6,015 nucleotides of DNA from JAAUQA01 sp036351435 (GCA_036351435.1 JAZBPA010000202.1:1-6015), one strand, 5' to 3'. Positions 1-6,015 are shown, counted from the stretch's first letter. A program made the numbers and translations. The notes: a model not told the origin generated them from the sequence alone.

Positions 1-564
1 ACCCTGGCCAATCTTGAACACTGCCGGGCTGCCGGCAAGCGGATGGTGATCGGCACCACCGGATTTACCGCCGCGCAAAAAGAACTGCTCGCCGAAGCCG
101 CAAAAGACATCGCCATCGTATTCGCGCCCAACATGAGCGTGGGTGTCAACTTGTGTTTCAAGTTGCTGGAATTGGCGGCACAGGTATTGGGCGACGGGGT
201 GGATATCGAAATTGTCGAAGCCCATCATCGCCATAAAGTGGATGCCCCATCCGGTACCGCCTTACGCATGGGTGAGGTGGTAGCCCAGGCGTTGGGTCGC
301 GATCTGTCCCAGTGCGCGGTGTACGGTCGTGAAGGCACTATCGGGGAACGCTCACGGGACACCATCGGTTTTGCCACGCTGCGCGCCGGAGACATCGTCG
401 GCGAGCACACCGCGATGTTTGCCGATGTCGGTGAACGGGTGGAAATTACCCACCGGGCTTCCAGCCGCATGACCTTTGCCAACGGCGCGGTCCGCGCTGC
501 TCGTTGGGTGATGGAACGCGAGCGGGGTCTGTTTGATATGCAAGACGTATTGGGGTTGCGTTAG
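1..564 (+). CDS. dapB: 4-hydroxy-tetrahydrodipicolinate reductase DapB, 5' end cut off by the window
   Basis: This cytoplasmic enzyme reduces 4-hydroxy-tetrahydrodipicolinate with NAD(P)H in the diaminopimelate/lysine pathway. The frame is open from base 1, so the ATG at 43 is internal; 187 codons are visible before the TAG at 562-564. Seen directly: the nucleotide-binding loop IGTTGF (bases 49-66), the APNMSVGVN segment that begins the C-terminal domain, and the family signature VEAHHRHKVDAPSGTA. In that signature the His codons at 223-228 and the Lys codon at 235-237 correspond to E. coli catalytic H159, H160 and K163. Aligning these residues implies about 84 missing N-terminal residues and a full length near 271, normal for the family (E. 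coli 273). No frameshift or missing motif is seen. It lies directly upstream of carA in the same direction, and the probable carA promoter overlaps its stop codon. Confidence 0.97.
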   Translation, partial: TLANLEHCRAAGKRMVIGTTGFTAAQKELLAEAAKDIAIVFAPNMSVGVNLCFKLLELAAQVLGDGVDIEIVEAHHRHKVDAPSGTALRMGEVVAQALGRDLSQCAVYGREGTIGERSRDTIGFATLRAGDIVGEHTAMFADVGERVEITHRASSRMTFANGAVRAARWVMERERGLFDMQDVLGLR

Positions 565-591
565 ACAGTGATTGGCATCATGCAGTAAAAT
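562..591 (+). promoter_or_regulatory. Putative sigma70 promoter for carA-carB-greA
   Basis: TAGACA (562-567, five of six matches to TTGACA) and TAAAAT (586-591, five of six matches to TATAAT) are separated by 18 bases. Transcription would start near 598, giving a carA leader of roughly 85-90 bases. The -35 box coincides with the dapB stop codon, so carA can be transcribed independently of dapB. I found no clear ArgR box. This is a consensus match only. Confidence 0.5.
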
Positions 592-626
592 ACCAATATC
601 AGCGATTGCAAAAGCAGACCGATTGA

Positions 627-662
627 AGAACGGGAGGGGATAGTGCATTGCCCTCCCGTTTT
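627..662 (+). terminator. Hairpin with T-run in the carA leader: intrinsic terminator or attenuator
   Basis: AACGGGAGGG (629-638) and CCCTCCCGTT (651-660) are perfect inverted repeats around a 12-base loop. One G-U and one A-U pair can lengthen the stem to 12 pairs. The 3' arm runs into TTTT (659-662), followed by GTGTGT, so the U-tract is short. The hairpin lies downstream of the likely carA promoter, so it is either an attenuator in the carA leader or the terminator of dapB transcription. Its 5' arm also contains a Shine-Dalgarno-like GGAGG (633-637), and the loop contains an in-frame GTG (643-645), so it could instead act on translation. The fold is obvious; its function is inferred. Confidence 0.55.
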
Positions 663-674
663 GTGTGTCTGCGT

Positions 675-680
675 GGAGGA
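675..680 (+). promoter_or_regulatory. Ribosome binding site that decides the carA start
   Basis: GGAGGA lies four bases upstream of the TTG at 685-687. Translation from this TTG gives an N-terminus that lines up with known CarA proteins. The upstream GTG at 643, which has its own GGAGG, would add 14 residues rich in Cys and Val that have no counterpart in the family as I know it. Confidence 0.6.
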
Positions 681-684
681 AGTT

Positions 685-1827
685 TTGAGAAAACCTGCGC
701 TTTTAGCCCTGCAAGATGGCAGCCTGTTTTGTGGGGAGTCCATTGGCGCCACCGGGCTGACCAGCGGTGAGGTCGTGTTCAATACGGCCATGACCGGCTA
801 TCAGGAAATTCTAACCGATCCTTCCTATTGCCAACAGATTATCACCCTGACTTATCCGCATATCGGCAATGTGGGCACTAATCGCGGCGACGAGGAATCG
901 TCCCGGATCCGCGCCAGCGGTTTGGTGATCCGTGATTGCCCGCCGGTGGTCAGCAATTGGCGCAACGAGCAAGCGTTGGAGGATTATCTGCGTGAGCGGG
1001 AGGTGGTTGCTATCGCCGGTATTGATACCCGACGATTAACTCGTTTGTTACGCGAAAAAGGCGCGCAAAATGGCTGCATCATGGCAGGCGACAACGTCGA
1101 TGCCACTGCTGCCATGCAGGCTGCCCAAGCTTTTCCGGGTCTCAAAGGTGCTGATCTGGCTAAAGTCGTCAGCACCCGAGAAGCTTATGAATGGCGTGAA
1201 GGCGTTTGGCAACTGGAAACCAACGACTTTGCCGGGGCTAATTCATCACCGTATCATGTCGTGGCTTATGATTATGGGGTAAAGCGCAACATCCTGCGCA
1301 TTCTGGTGGATTACGGTTGTCGAGTGACAGTGTTACCGGCGCAAGCCCCTGCCGCCGAGGTTTTGGCGCTGAAACCGGACGGTATTTTTCTATCCAACGG
1401 TCCCGGCGACCCGGAACCTTGCGATTACGCCATCACAGCGATTCGGGAACTGCTGAACAGCGGAATCCCCCTGTTCGGTATCTGCCTCGGTCATCAACTG
1501 CTGGGGCTGGCGAGTGGCGCTAACACCGTCAAAATGAAATTCGGTCATCACGGCGCGAATCATCCGGTATTGGAACTGGCCACCGGTCGAGTGATGATCA
1601 GCAGCCAGAATCACGGTTTCGCCGTAGACGAGGCGACCTTGCCGACTTATCTGCGCGCCACCCATCGGTCGCTATTTGACGGGTCTTTGCAGGGGATAGA
1701 ACGCACCGACTGCCCGGCGTTCAGCTTCCAGGGCCATCCCGAGGCCAGCCCCGGACCTCACGATATGGCGCCGTTGTTCGCCCGCTTCATGGCCATGATC
1801 AAGACCCACAACACCCTAACGGCTTAG
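685..1827 (+). CDS. carA: Carbamoyl-phosphate synthetase small subunit (glutamine amidotransferase), CarA
   Basis: CarA hydrolyses glutamine and passes ammonia to CarB for carbamoyl phosphate synthesis, the shared precursor of arginine and pyrimidines. The TTG at 685 is chosen as the start because it follows GGAGGA and gives 380 residues (E. coli 382); an in-frame GTG at 643 would give 394. The N-terminal small-chain domain (about 1-189) includes FNTAMTGYQEILTDPSY. The class I amidotransferase domain (about 190-380) has SNGPGDP at 237-243, the nucleophile Cys267 in GICLGHQ, the glutamine-binding QNHGF at 308-312, and His351/Glu353 in GHPEAS. Each sits two residues before its E. coli equivalent (C269, H353, E355), so the triad is intact. 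carB follows 60 bases downstream with no gene between; in Pseudomonas aeruginosa an extra orf lies between carA and carB. The leader hairpin upstream may control expression. Confidence 0.97.
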   Translation: MRKPALLALQDGSLFCGESIGATGLTSGEVVFNTAMTGYQEILTDPSYCQQIITLTYPHIGNVGTNRGDEESSRIRASGLVIRDCPPVVSNWRNEQALEDYLREREVVAIAGIDTRRLTRLLREKGAQNGCIMAGDNVDATAAMQAAQAFPGLKGADLAKVVSTREAYEWREGVWQLETNDFAGANSSPYHVVAYDYGVKRNILRILVDYGCRVTVLPAQAPAAEVLALKPDGIFLSNGPGDPEPCDYAITAIRELLNSGIPLFGICLGHQLLGLASGANTVKMKFGHHGANHPVLELATGRVMISSQNHGFAVDEATLPTYLRATHRSLFDGSLQGIERTDCPAFSFQGHPEASPGPHDMAPLFARFMAMIKTHNTLTA

Positions 1828-1853
1828 CTCTGGCAGCCTGCCCCGTTTGAACA

Positions 1854-1871
1854 GCGGTGGACACCCTCCGC
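1854..1871 (+). other. Small hairpin in the carA-carB intercistronic gap
   Basis: GCGGTGG and CCTCCGC can pair around an ACAC tetraloop, with one internal T-T mismatch (six pairs in all). It ends five bases before the weak GAG ribosome-binding sequence of carB (1877-1879). No T-run follows, so it is not an intrinsic terminator. It could affect carB translation or mRNA stability, or be chance. Confidence 0.25.
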
Positions 1872-1887
1872 ACATTGAGTGATAGGT

Positions 1888-4800
1888 ATGCCCAAACGCA
1901 CTGATTTAACCAGTATTCTAATTATCGGCGCCGGTCCCATCGTGATCGGCCAGGCCTGCGAGTTCGACTATTCAGGAACCCAGGCTTGCAAAGCGTTGCG
2001 CGAGGAAGGGTATCGGGTCATCTTGGTGAATTCCAACCCGGCCACCATCATGACCGATCCGGATACCGCCGACGCTATCTATATTGAGCCGATCCATTGG
2101 CAGACTCTGGCGCGGATTATCGAACGCGAACGCCCCGACGCCTTGCTGTCCACTATGGGCGGGCAGACCGCTTTGAACTGCGCGATGGACTTGGACCGCG
2201 AAGGCGTCTTGCAGCAATTCGGCGTGGAAATGATCGGTGCTTCCCCGAAGGCGATTGCCATTGCCGAGGATCGCCAATTATTCCGTCAAGCCATGACTGA
2301 AATTGGTCTGGACACCCCGCGCTCGGTGATTGCCCATAGCCTGGAAGAGGTGATGGACGGTCAAGCTGAGGTGGGTTACCCGACCATTATTCGGCCCTCT
2401 TTCACCCTCGGCGGTAGCGGCAGCGGCATTGCCTACAATCGTCAGGAGCTAGCGGAGATCGCCGAACGCGGTCTGGATTTGTCACCTATTAATGAAATTC
2501 TGTTGGAACAGTCGGTGCTGGGTTGGAAAGAATACGAAATGGAAGTGGTGCGGGACCGTCTGGATAACTGCATTATCGTTTGCTCCATTGAGAACTTCGA
2601 TCCTATGGGGGTGCATACCGGCGATTCGATCACCGTCGCGCCGGCTCAGACCCTAACCGACAAGGAATATCAAATCATGCGCAACGCCTCTCTGGCGGTG
2701 CTGCGTAAGATCGGGGTGGAAACGGGGGGATCCAATGTCCAGTTCGCGGTCAATCCGCACGATGGGCGGATGGTGGTGATCGAAATGAATCCACGGGTGT
2801 CCCGATCTTCGGCCTTGGCGTCCAAAGCTACCGGCTTTCCCATCGCCAAAGTCGCGGCCAAACTGGCCATCGGTTATACCCTGGATGAACTGAGGAACGA
2901 GATCACTGGAGGCGCTTCACCGGCATCATTCGAACCGACTATCGACTACGTCGTCACCAAAGTGCCGCGCTTCAATTTCGAAAAATTCCCGCAAGCCGAT
3001 GCCCGACTGACCACGCAAATGAAATCGGTGGGTGAGGTGATGGCCATGGGCCGCACGTTTCAGGAATCCCTGCAAAAGGCGTTGCGTGGCTTGGAGATCG
3101 GCACCGACGGTTTCGATCCGGTCCTGGATACGGACGATGCCCAGGCCCGCGCACAGCTTAATCAAGAATTGGCTGTGCCCGGTGCACAACGGCTGTGGTA
3201 TGTGGCGAATGCCTTTCGCTGGGGCTATACCCTGGCAGAAGTGCATGAAATCACCCGTATCGATCCGTGGTTTCTGGTGCAAATCCAGGAATTGATCGCT
3301 ATGGAAGAGACCCTTAAAACTCAGGGCTTGGCGGCGCTGAGAGATCACCGGTATTTGTACAGTCTCAAGCGCAAAGGCTTTTCGGATCGCCGCCTAGCCA
3401 AGTTAACACTAAGCCATGAAGACGAGATTCGCCGGCTGCGCCGAGAAATGAACATTCATCCGGTTTATAAACGAGTCGATTCCTGCGCTGCTGAGTTTGC
3501 TACCAGCACGGCGTATATGTATTCCACTTACGAAGAGGAATGCGAAGCGCAACCCAGCGATCGCGACAAGATTATGGTGCTGGGCGGCGGTCCCAATCGG
3601 ATCGGGCAAGGCATCGAATTCGACTATTGTTGCGTTCATGCGGTGTTGGCGCTGCGTGAGGATGGCTTCGAAACCATCATGGTGAACTGCAATCCGGAGA
3701 CCGTATCCACCGATTTCGATACCTCGGATCGCTTGTATTTCGAGCCTCTGACGTTGGAAGATGTGTTAGAGATCGTCGCCAAAGAACAGCCCAAAGGGGT
3801 CATCGTTCAATACGGCGGACAAACGCCCTTAAAACTCGCCAGAGCCCTGGCGGCGGCGGCTGTGCCTATCATCGGCACTTCGCCCGATGCGATTGATCGT
3901 GCCGAAGATCGGGAACGCTTTCAAGCCATGATCGACACTCTGGGTTTGCGTCAGCCGCCCAACCGCATTGCCCGCGATACCGAAAGCGCCGTGCTGCTGG
4001 CCGCTGAAATCGGCTATCCTTTAGTCGTGCGTCCGTCCTATGTGCTGGGAGGACGCGCTATGGAAATCGTCCACGGCGAAGAGGATTTGCGCCGCTATAT
4101 GCAGGATGCGGTCAAGGTATCGGAAGATGCTCCGGTGTTGCTGGATCGGTTTCTGAATGATGCCGTGGAAGTCGACGTCGATGCAATTTGCGACGGCGAT
4201 GAGGTGTTGATCGGCGGCATCATGGAACACATCGAAGAAGCGGGAATACATTCCGGTGATTCCGCTTGCTCGCTACCGCCGTACTCGTTAAGCGCCACTG
4301 TACAAGGCCGGCTGCGTGAACAGGTCGCGAGTATGGCAAGGGAATTGGGCGTGATCGGTCTGATGAACACCCAGTTCGCGCTCCAGGGCGATGATATTTA
4401 CGTGTTGGAAGTTAATCCGCGCGCCTCTCGCACCGTGCCTTTCGTCTCTAAGGCGACCGGTCGACCGTTGGCCAAGATCGCCGCTCGCTGTATGGCCGGC
4501 CAGTCCCTGGCTCAACAAGGGGTGACCGGGGAAATCATCCCGGCGTATTATTCAGTCAAGGAATCGGTGTTCCCGTTCGTTAAATTTCCCGGTGTCGATC
4601 CCTTGCTGAGCCCGGAGATGAAATCTACCGGTGAAGTGATGGGCGTGGGTCGCCGCTTCGGCGAAGCCTTTGCCAAGGCCCAGTTAGCCGCAGGTAATGG
4701 CCTCCCGGTCCGTGGTAAAGCGTTCATCAGTGTGCGCGATGCCGACAAAGCCAAAATTGTGCCGGTCGCTAGAGACTTGCAAGAACAGGGATTTACCCTG

Positions 4801-5109
4801 CTCGCCACCAAGGGAACTCAAGCAGCACTGCAAGCGAGTGGGATCGATTGCGAGTGGGTTTACAAGGTGACTGAGGGTCGCCCGAATATTGTAGACATCA
4901 TCAAAAACGATGAAATTGCATTAATTATCAATACAACAGAAGGCCGGCAAGCGATTGCCGATTCCTTCTCCATGCGGCGCGAGGCATTGATGCATAAAGT
5001 CAGCTACACCACCACAGTAGCTGGTGCAAAGGCAACGTGTCTGGCGCTGCGTTCGTTGAATGGCGAGGTGAATTGCCTTCAAGATCTTCATAAGGAGTTG
5101 CTAGCATGA
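1888..5109 (+). CDS. carB: Carbamoyl-phosphate synthetase large subunit, CarB
   Basis: CarB makes carbamoyl phosphate from bicarbonate, two ATP and the ammonia delivered by CarA. The ATG at 1888 is preferred over the GTG at 1879 because it gives the family N-terminus MPKRTD and exactly 1073 residues, the E. coli length. Domains by homology are carboxyphosphate (1-400), oligomerisation (about 401-553), carbamoyl phosphate (about 554-936) and allosteric (about 937-1073); the two synthetase halves are visibly related (QMKSVGEVM and EMKSTGEVM). ATP-site residues R129, R169, E299, N301, R303, R715, E841, N843 and R845 all fall at E. coli positions. So do ornithine-site residues E783, D791 and T1042, and the UMP/IMP pocket S948, T974, T977, K993, T1016 and T1017. 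UMP inhibition and ornithine activation are therefore likely. The Shine-Dalgarno is weak (GAG at 1877-1879). The stop codon overlaps the greA start. Confidence 0.98.
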   Translation: MPKRTDLTSILIIGAGPIVIGQACEFDYSGTQACKALREEGYRVILVNSNPATIMTDPDTADAIYIEPIHWQTLARIIERERPDALLSTMGGQTALNCAMDLDREGVLQQFGVEMIGASPKAIAIAEDRQLFRQAMTEIGLDTPRSVIAHSLEEVMDGQAEVGYPTIIRPSFTLGGSGSGIAYNRQELAEIAERGLDLSPINEILLEQSVLGWKEYEMEVVRDRLDNCIIVCSIENFDPMGVHTGDSITVAPAQTLTDKEYQIMRNASLAVLRKIGVETGGSNVQFAVNPHDGRMVVIEMNPRVSRSSALASKATGFPIAKVAAKLAIGYTLDELRNEITGGASPASFEPTIDYVVTKVPRFNFEKFPQADARLTTQMKSVGEVMAMGRTFQESLQKALRGLEIGTDGFDPVLDTDDAQARAQLNQELAVPGAQRLWYVANAFRWGYTLAEVHEITRIDPWFLVQIQELIAMEETLKTQGLAALRDHRYLYSLKRKGFSDRRLAKLTLSHEDEIRRLRREMNIHPVYKRVDSCAAEFATSTAYMYSTYEEECEAQPSDRDKIMVLGGGPNRIGQGIEFDYCCVHAVLALREDGFETIMVNCNPETVSTDFDTSDRLYFEPLTLEDVLEIVAKEQPKGVIVQYGGQTPLKLARALAAAAVPIIGTSPDAIDRAEDRERFQAMIDTLGLRQPPNRIARDTESAVLLAAEIGYPLVVRPSYVLGGRAMEIVHGEEDLRRYMQDAVKVSEDAPVLLDRFLNDAVEVDVDAICDGDEVLIGGIMEHIEEAGIHSGDSACSLPPYSLSATVQGRLREQVASMARELGVIGLMNTQFALQGDDIYVLEVNPRASRTVPFVSKATGRPLAKIAARCMAGQSLAQQGVTGEIIPAYYSVKESVFPFVKFPGVDPLLSPEMKSTGEVMGVGRRFGEAFAKAQLAAGNGLPVRGKAFISVRDADKAKIVPVARDLQEQGFTLLATKGTQAALQASGIDCEWVYKVTEGRPNIVDIIKNDEIALIINTTEGRQAIADSFSMRREALMHKVSYTTTVAGAKATCLALRSLNGEVNCLQDLHKELLA
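5092..5097 (+). promoter_or_regulatory. greA ribosome binding site inside carB
   Basis: AAGGAG lies within the last carB codons, eight bases before the greA ATG at 5106. It supports that ATG over the later in-frame ATGs at 5112 and 5121. It also means ribosomes finishing carB pass over the greA initiation region, as expected for translational coupling. Confidence 0.7.
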
Positions 5110-5582
5110 CAATGGTGCCCATGACAGCCACTGGCGCAGATAGATTGCGTGAAGAACTGCAAGAATTAAAAAGCGTGGCGCGACCACGCGTGATTGCAGC
5201 CATTGCCGAGGCCCGTTCCCACGGCGATCTCAAAGAAAATGCGGAATACCACGCGGCGCGAGAGCAGCAAAGCTTTATCGAAGGCCGTATCGCCGAAATC
5301 GAAAACAAACTATCCCGAGCCCAGATCATTGATGTGACCAAAATGCCGGCTTCAGGCAAGGTCATATTCGGAGCCACCGTATGCCTAACCGACGAAGAAA
5401 GCGGTGAACAGGTGCGTTACCAAATCGTAGGTGAGGATGAGGCCGATATCGACGCCGGTAAAATATCCGTCAATTCCCCTATTGCGCGTGCCTTAATCGG
5501 CAAAGAAGAGGGGGAGATCGCTGAGTTTCAGGCACCTAAAGGGATTAAGGCCTACGAAATTGACGAAGTATTGTATTGCTGA
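5106..5582 (+). CDS. greA: Transcription elongation factor GreA
   Basis: GreA enters the secondary channel of RNA polymerase and stimulates cleavage of backtracked transcripts, freeing arrested complexes. The product is 158 residues, the same as E. coli GreA. The N-terminal coiled coil (about 1-75) carries the conserved tip HGDLKENAEYHAAREQQ, with the acidic residues D41 and E44 that hold the catalytic metal. The C-terminal FKBP-like domain (about 80-158) contains VIFGATV and ISVNSPIARALIGKEEGE. The start aligns with the E. coli N-terminus (MTMVPMT against MQAIPMT). The ATG overlaps the carB TGA (ATGA), placing greA at the end of a carA-carB-greA transcription unit; a carA-orf-carB-greA operon is known in Pseudomonas aeruginosa. 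No convincing terminator follows the gene, so transcription may continue into the tRNA. Confidence 0.97.
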   Translation: MTMVPMTATGADRLREELQELKSVARPRVIAAIAEARSHGDLKENAEYHAAREQQSFIEGRIAEIENKLSRAQIIDVTKMPASGKVIFGATVCLTDEESGEQVRYQIVGEDEADIDAGKISVNSPIARALIGKEEGEIAEFQAPKGIKAYEIDEVLYC

Positions 5583-5598
5583 AGTTTTCGGAAGAGTG

Positions 5599-5627
5599 TT
5601 GACGAACCCGGCAAGGCTCTTTAGCAT
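5599..5627 (+). promoter_or_regulatory. Putative promoter of the tRNA-Val gene
   Basis: TTGACG (5599-5604, five of six matches to the -35 consensus) and TAGCAT (5622-5627, four of six to the -10 consensus) are 17 bases apart. Transcription would start near 5634, giving a 5' leader of about 20 bases to be removed by RNase P. The rest of the greA-tRNA gap holds a direct repeat of AATCCTTC (5632-5639 and 5643-5650) and no clear hairpin terminator. Confidence 0.45.
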
Positions 5628-5654
5628 AACGAATCCTTCATTAATCCTTCTTTA

Positions 5655-5729
5655 GGGCGATTAGCTCAGCGGGAGAGCACTGCCTTCACACGGCAGGGGT
5701 CACTGGTTCAATCCCAGTATCGCCCACCA
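5655..5729 (+). tRNA. tRNA-Val (anticodon CAC)
   Basis: The full cloverleaf can be drawn by eye. The acceptor stem GGGCGAT (5655-5661) pairs with ATCGCCC (5719-5725). The D arm is GCTC/GAGC (5664-5667 and 5675-5678). The anticodon stem CTGCC/GGCAG (5680-5684 and 5692-5696) encloses loop TTCACAC, with anticodon CAC at 5687-5689. A five-base variable loop follows, then the T arm ACTGG/CCAGT with loop TTCAATC. The discriminator base is A (5726) and CCA is encoded at 5727-5729. The anticodon reads the valine codon GUG, and the body resembles E. coli tRNA-Val. All stems pair without mismatch, so the gene looks functional. An integrase gene ends six bases downstream on the opposite strand, suggesting that the tRNA 3' end served as an integration site. 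Confidence 0.96.
5702..5729 (+). other. Candidate attachment site (att) at the tRNA-Val 3' end
   Basis: Tyrosine recombinases of islands and prophages often recombine within the T arm and 3' acceptor strand of a tRNA gene, and the element then restores the tRNA end. Here the T arm to CCA lies directly beside an integrase gene. Only one copy of this sequence is in the window; the second, which would mark the far end of the element, would lie beyond base 6015. The assignment rests on position alone, and the exact core cannot be defined. Confidence 0.4.
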
Positions 5730-5735
5730 TTTAAA

Positions 5736-6015
5736 TCAATCAGTTGCGTTATCAAACCACTCGTCTAGATTTTGCAGTGGCACGCAATTGTCACGCAAAA
5801 TTGTGAAGTACGCGTCGATAGCCCGTACCGCTTGCGTCAGATAAGCGGGATCGAAGGGTGCATAGATTTCTGTCGTTGAGGTTCCAGGAGCACGGTGGCC
5901 AAGCTGAGCGGCCACCTCCCATGCGGGTACGGATTGGCTGCGCAACCACCGCGTCAACGTATGCCGGAGGGAGTAGGGTGTCACGGTGGCCTCCAACCCC
6001 GCTCAAGTTCGGGTG
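5736..6015 (-). pseudogene. Tyrosine recombinase (phage/island integrase), C-terminal catalytic part with in-frame stop
   Basis: Integrases of this family catalyse site-specific insertion and excision of mobile DNA. The readable segment (bases 5996 to 5736, 86 codons from a TTG) has box II TPYSLRHT with the catalytic Arg, then LGH with the catalytic His. It next has TTEIYAPFDP, whose Tyr (codon 5862-5864) is the expected nucleophile. A Tyr stands where the first His of the HxxR motif usually is, a variant seen in some integrases. Upstream, the same frame reads AGL and then meets TGA (6003-6005). The usual N-terminal DNA-binding domains and box I Arg are absent from the open segment, and the family is normally 300-400 residues. 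I therefore read it as a broken or partial gene. A sequencing error, or a -1 frameshift from the neighbouring frame that stays open to the window edge (HPNLSGVG), is also possible. The gene converges on the tRNA. Confidence 0.65.
5781..5804. repeat. Imperfect tandem repeat near the integrase 3' end
   Basis: CACGCAATTGT (5781-5791) is followed immediately by CACGCAAAATTGT (5792-5804); the second copy differs by an AA insertion. The repeat lies within the last codons of the integrase, about 50 bases from the tRNA 3' end. Such short repeats beside an att core can be integrase arm-binding sites, but two copies this small may be chance. Confidence 0.3.

Noticed and set aside
570..625. Three GATTG motifs upstream of carA (570-574, 604-608, 621-625), possibly operator repeats
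   Set aside because: Five-base matches with spacing not tied to the helical turn (34 and 17 bases) are expected by chance, and they do not resemble an ArgR box.
643..684. N-terminal extension of CarA from GTG 643, with Cys-rich residues
   Set aside because: It overlaps the leader hairpin, is unlike CarA N-termini, and the TTG at 685 has a good ribosome-binding site and the right length. I treat it as leader sequence unless peptides show otherwise.
2926..3348. Long minus-strand open frame of 140 codons inside carB
   Set aside because: It lies opposite a strongly conserved CarB region and its translation shows no recognisable domain; it is a shadow of codon bias in carB.
5000..5377. Minus-strand open frame of 125 codons across the carB-greA junction
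   Set aside because: It covers two well supported genes on the other strand and its product has no recognisable motif.
5583..5654. Intrinsic terminator after greA
   Set aside because: I searched for GC-rich inverted repeats followed by T-runs and found none of convincing length.
5791..6006. Second minus-strand frame overlapping the integrase (SGVGGHRDTLLPP...)
   Set aside because: All integrase motifs (LRHT, LGH, EIY) lie in the neighbouring frame. This frame matters only as a possible source of a frameshift upstream of 6000.

Overview
The window looks like a piece of a gammaproteobacterial chromosome of moderate GC content. Gene order supports this: dapB, carA, carB and greA run in one direction, an arrangement known from pseudomonads and other gammaproteobacteria. 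CarB and GreA also have exactly the E. coli lengths (1073 and 158 residues) with key residues at identical positions. I cannot name the genus from sequence alone.

Layout, left to right. (1) Positions 1-564 hold the 3' two thirds of dapB (lysine and cell-wall precursor synthesis). (2) Positions 565-684 form a short control region. It has a good sigma70-type promoter overlapping the dapB stop, then a perfect 10-bp inverted repeat followed by TTTT that could act as an attenuator or terminator in the carA leader. (3) carA (probable TTG start at 685) and carB (ATG at 1888) encode the two subunits of carbamoyl-phosphate synthetase, which feeds arginine and pyrimidine synthesis. (4) greA, the transcript-cleavage elongation factor, starts inside the carB stop codon (ATGA overlap), so carA-carB-greA is very likely one transcription unit. 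(5) A tRNA-Val(CAC) gene with its own promoter and an encoded CCA follows at 5655-5729. (6) Six bases beyond the tRNA, on the opposite strand, is the C-terminal catalytic part of a tyrosine recombinase (phage/island integrase). It has an in-frame TGA at 6003-6005 and runs off the window.

The first 5.7 kb is ordinary, well conserved core metabolism and transcription. The right edge is the accessory part: an integrase abutting a tRNA 3' end is the usual signature of an integrated element, so the window probably stops about 280 bases into a genomic island or prophage. No cargo genes, CRISPR arrays or insertion sequences are visible, and I found no clearly novel system inside these 6 kb. The points most worth checking are the carA leader hairpin with its two possible starts, and the island boundary with its apparently broken integrase.
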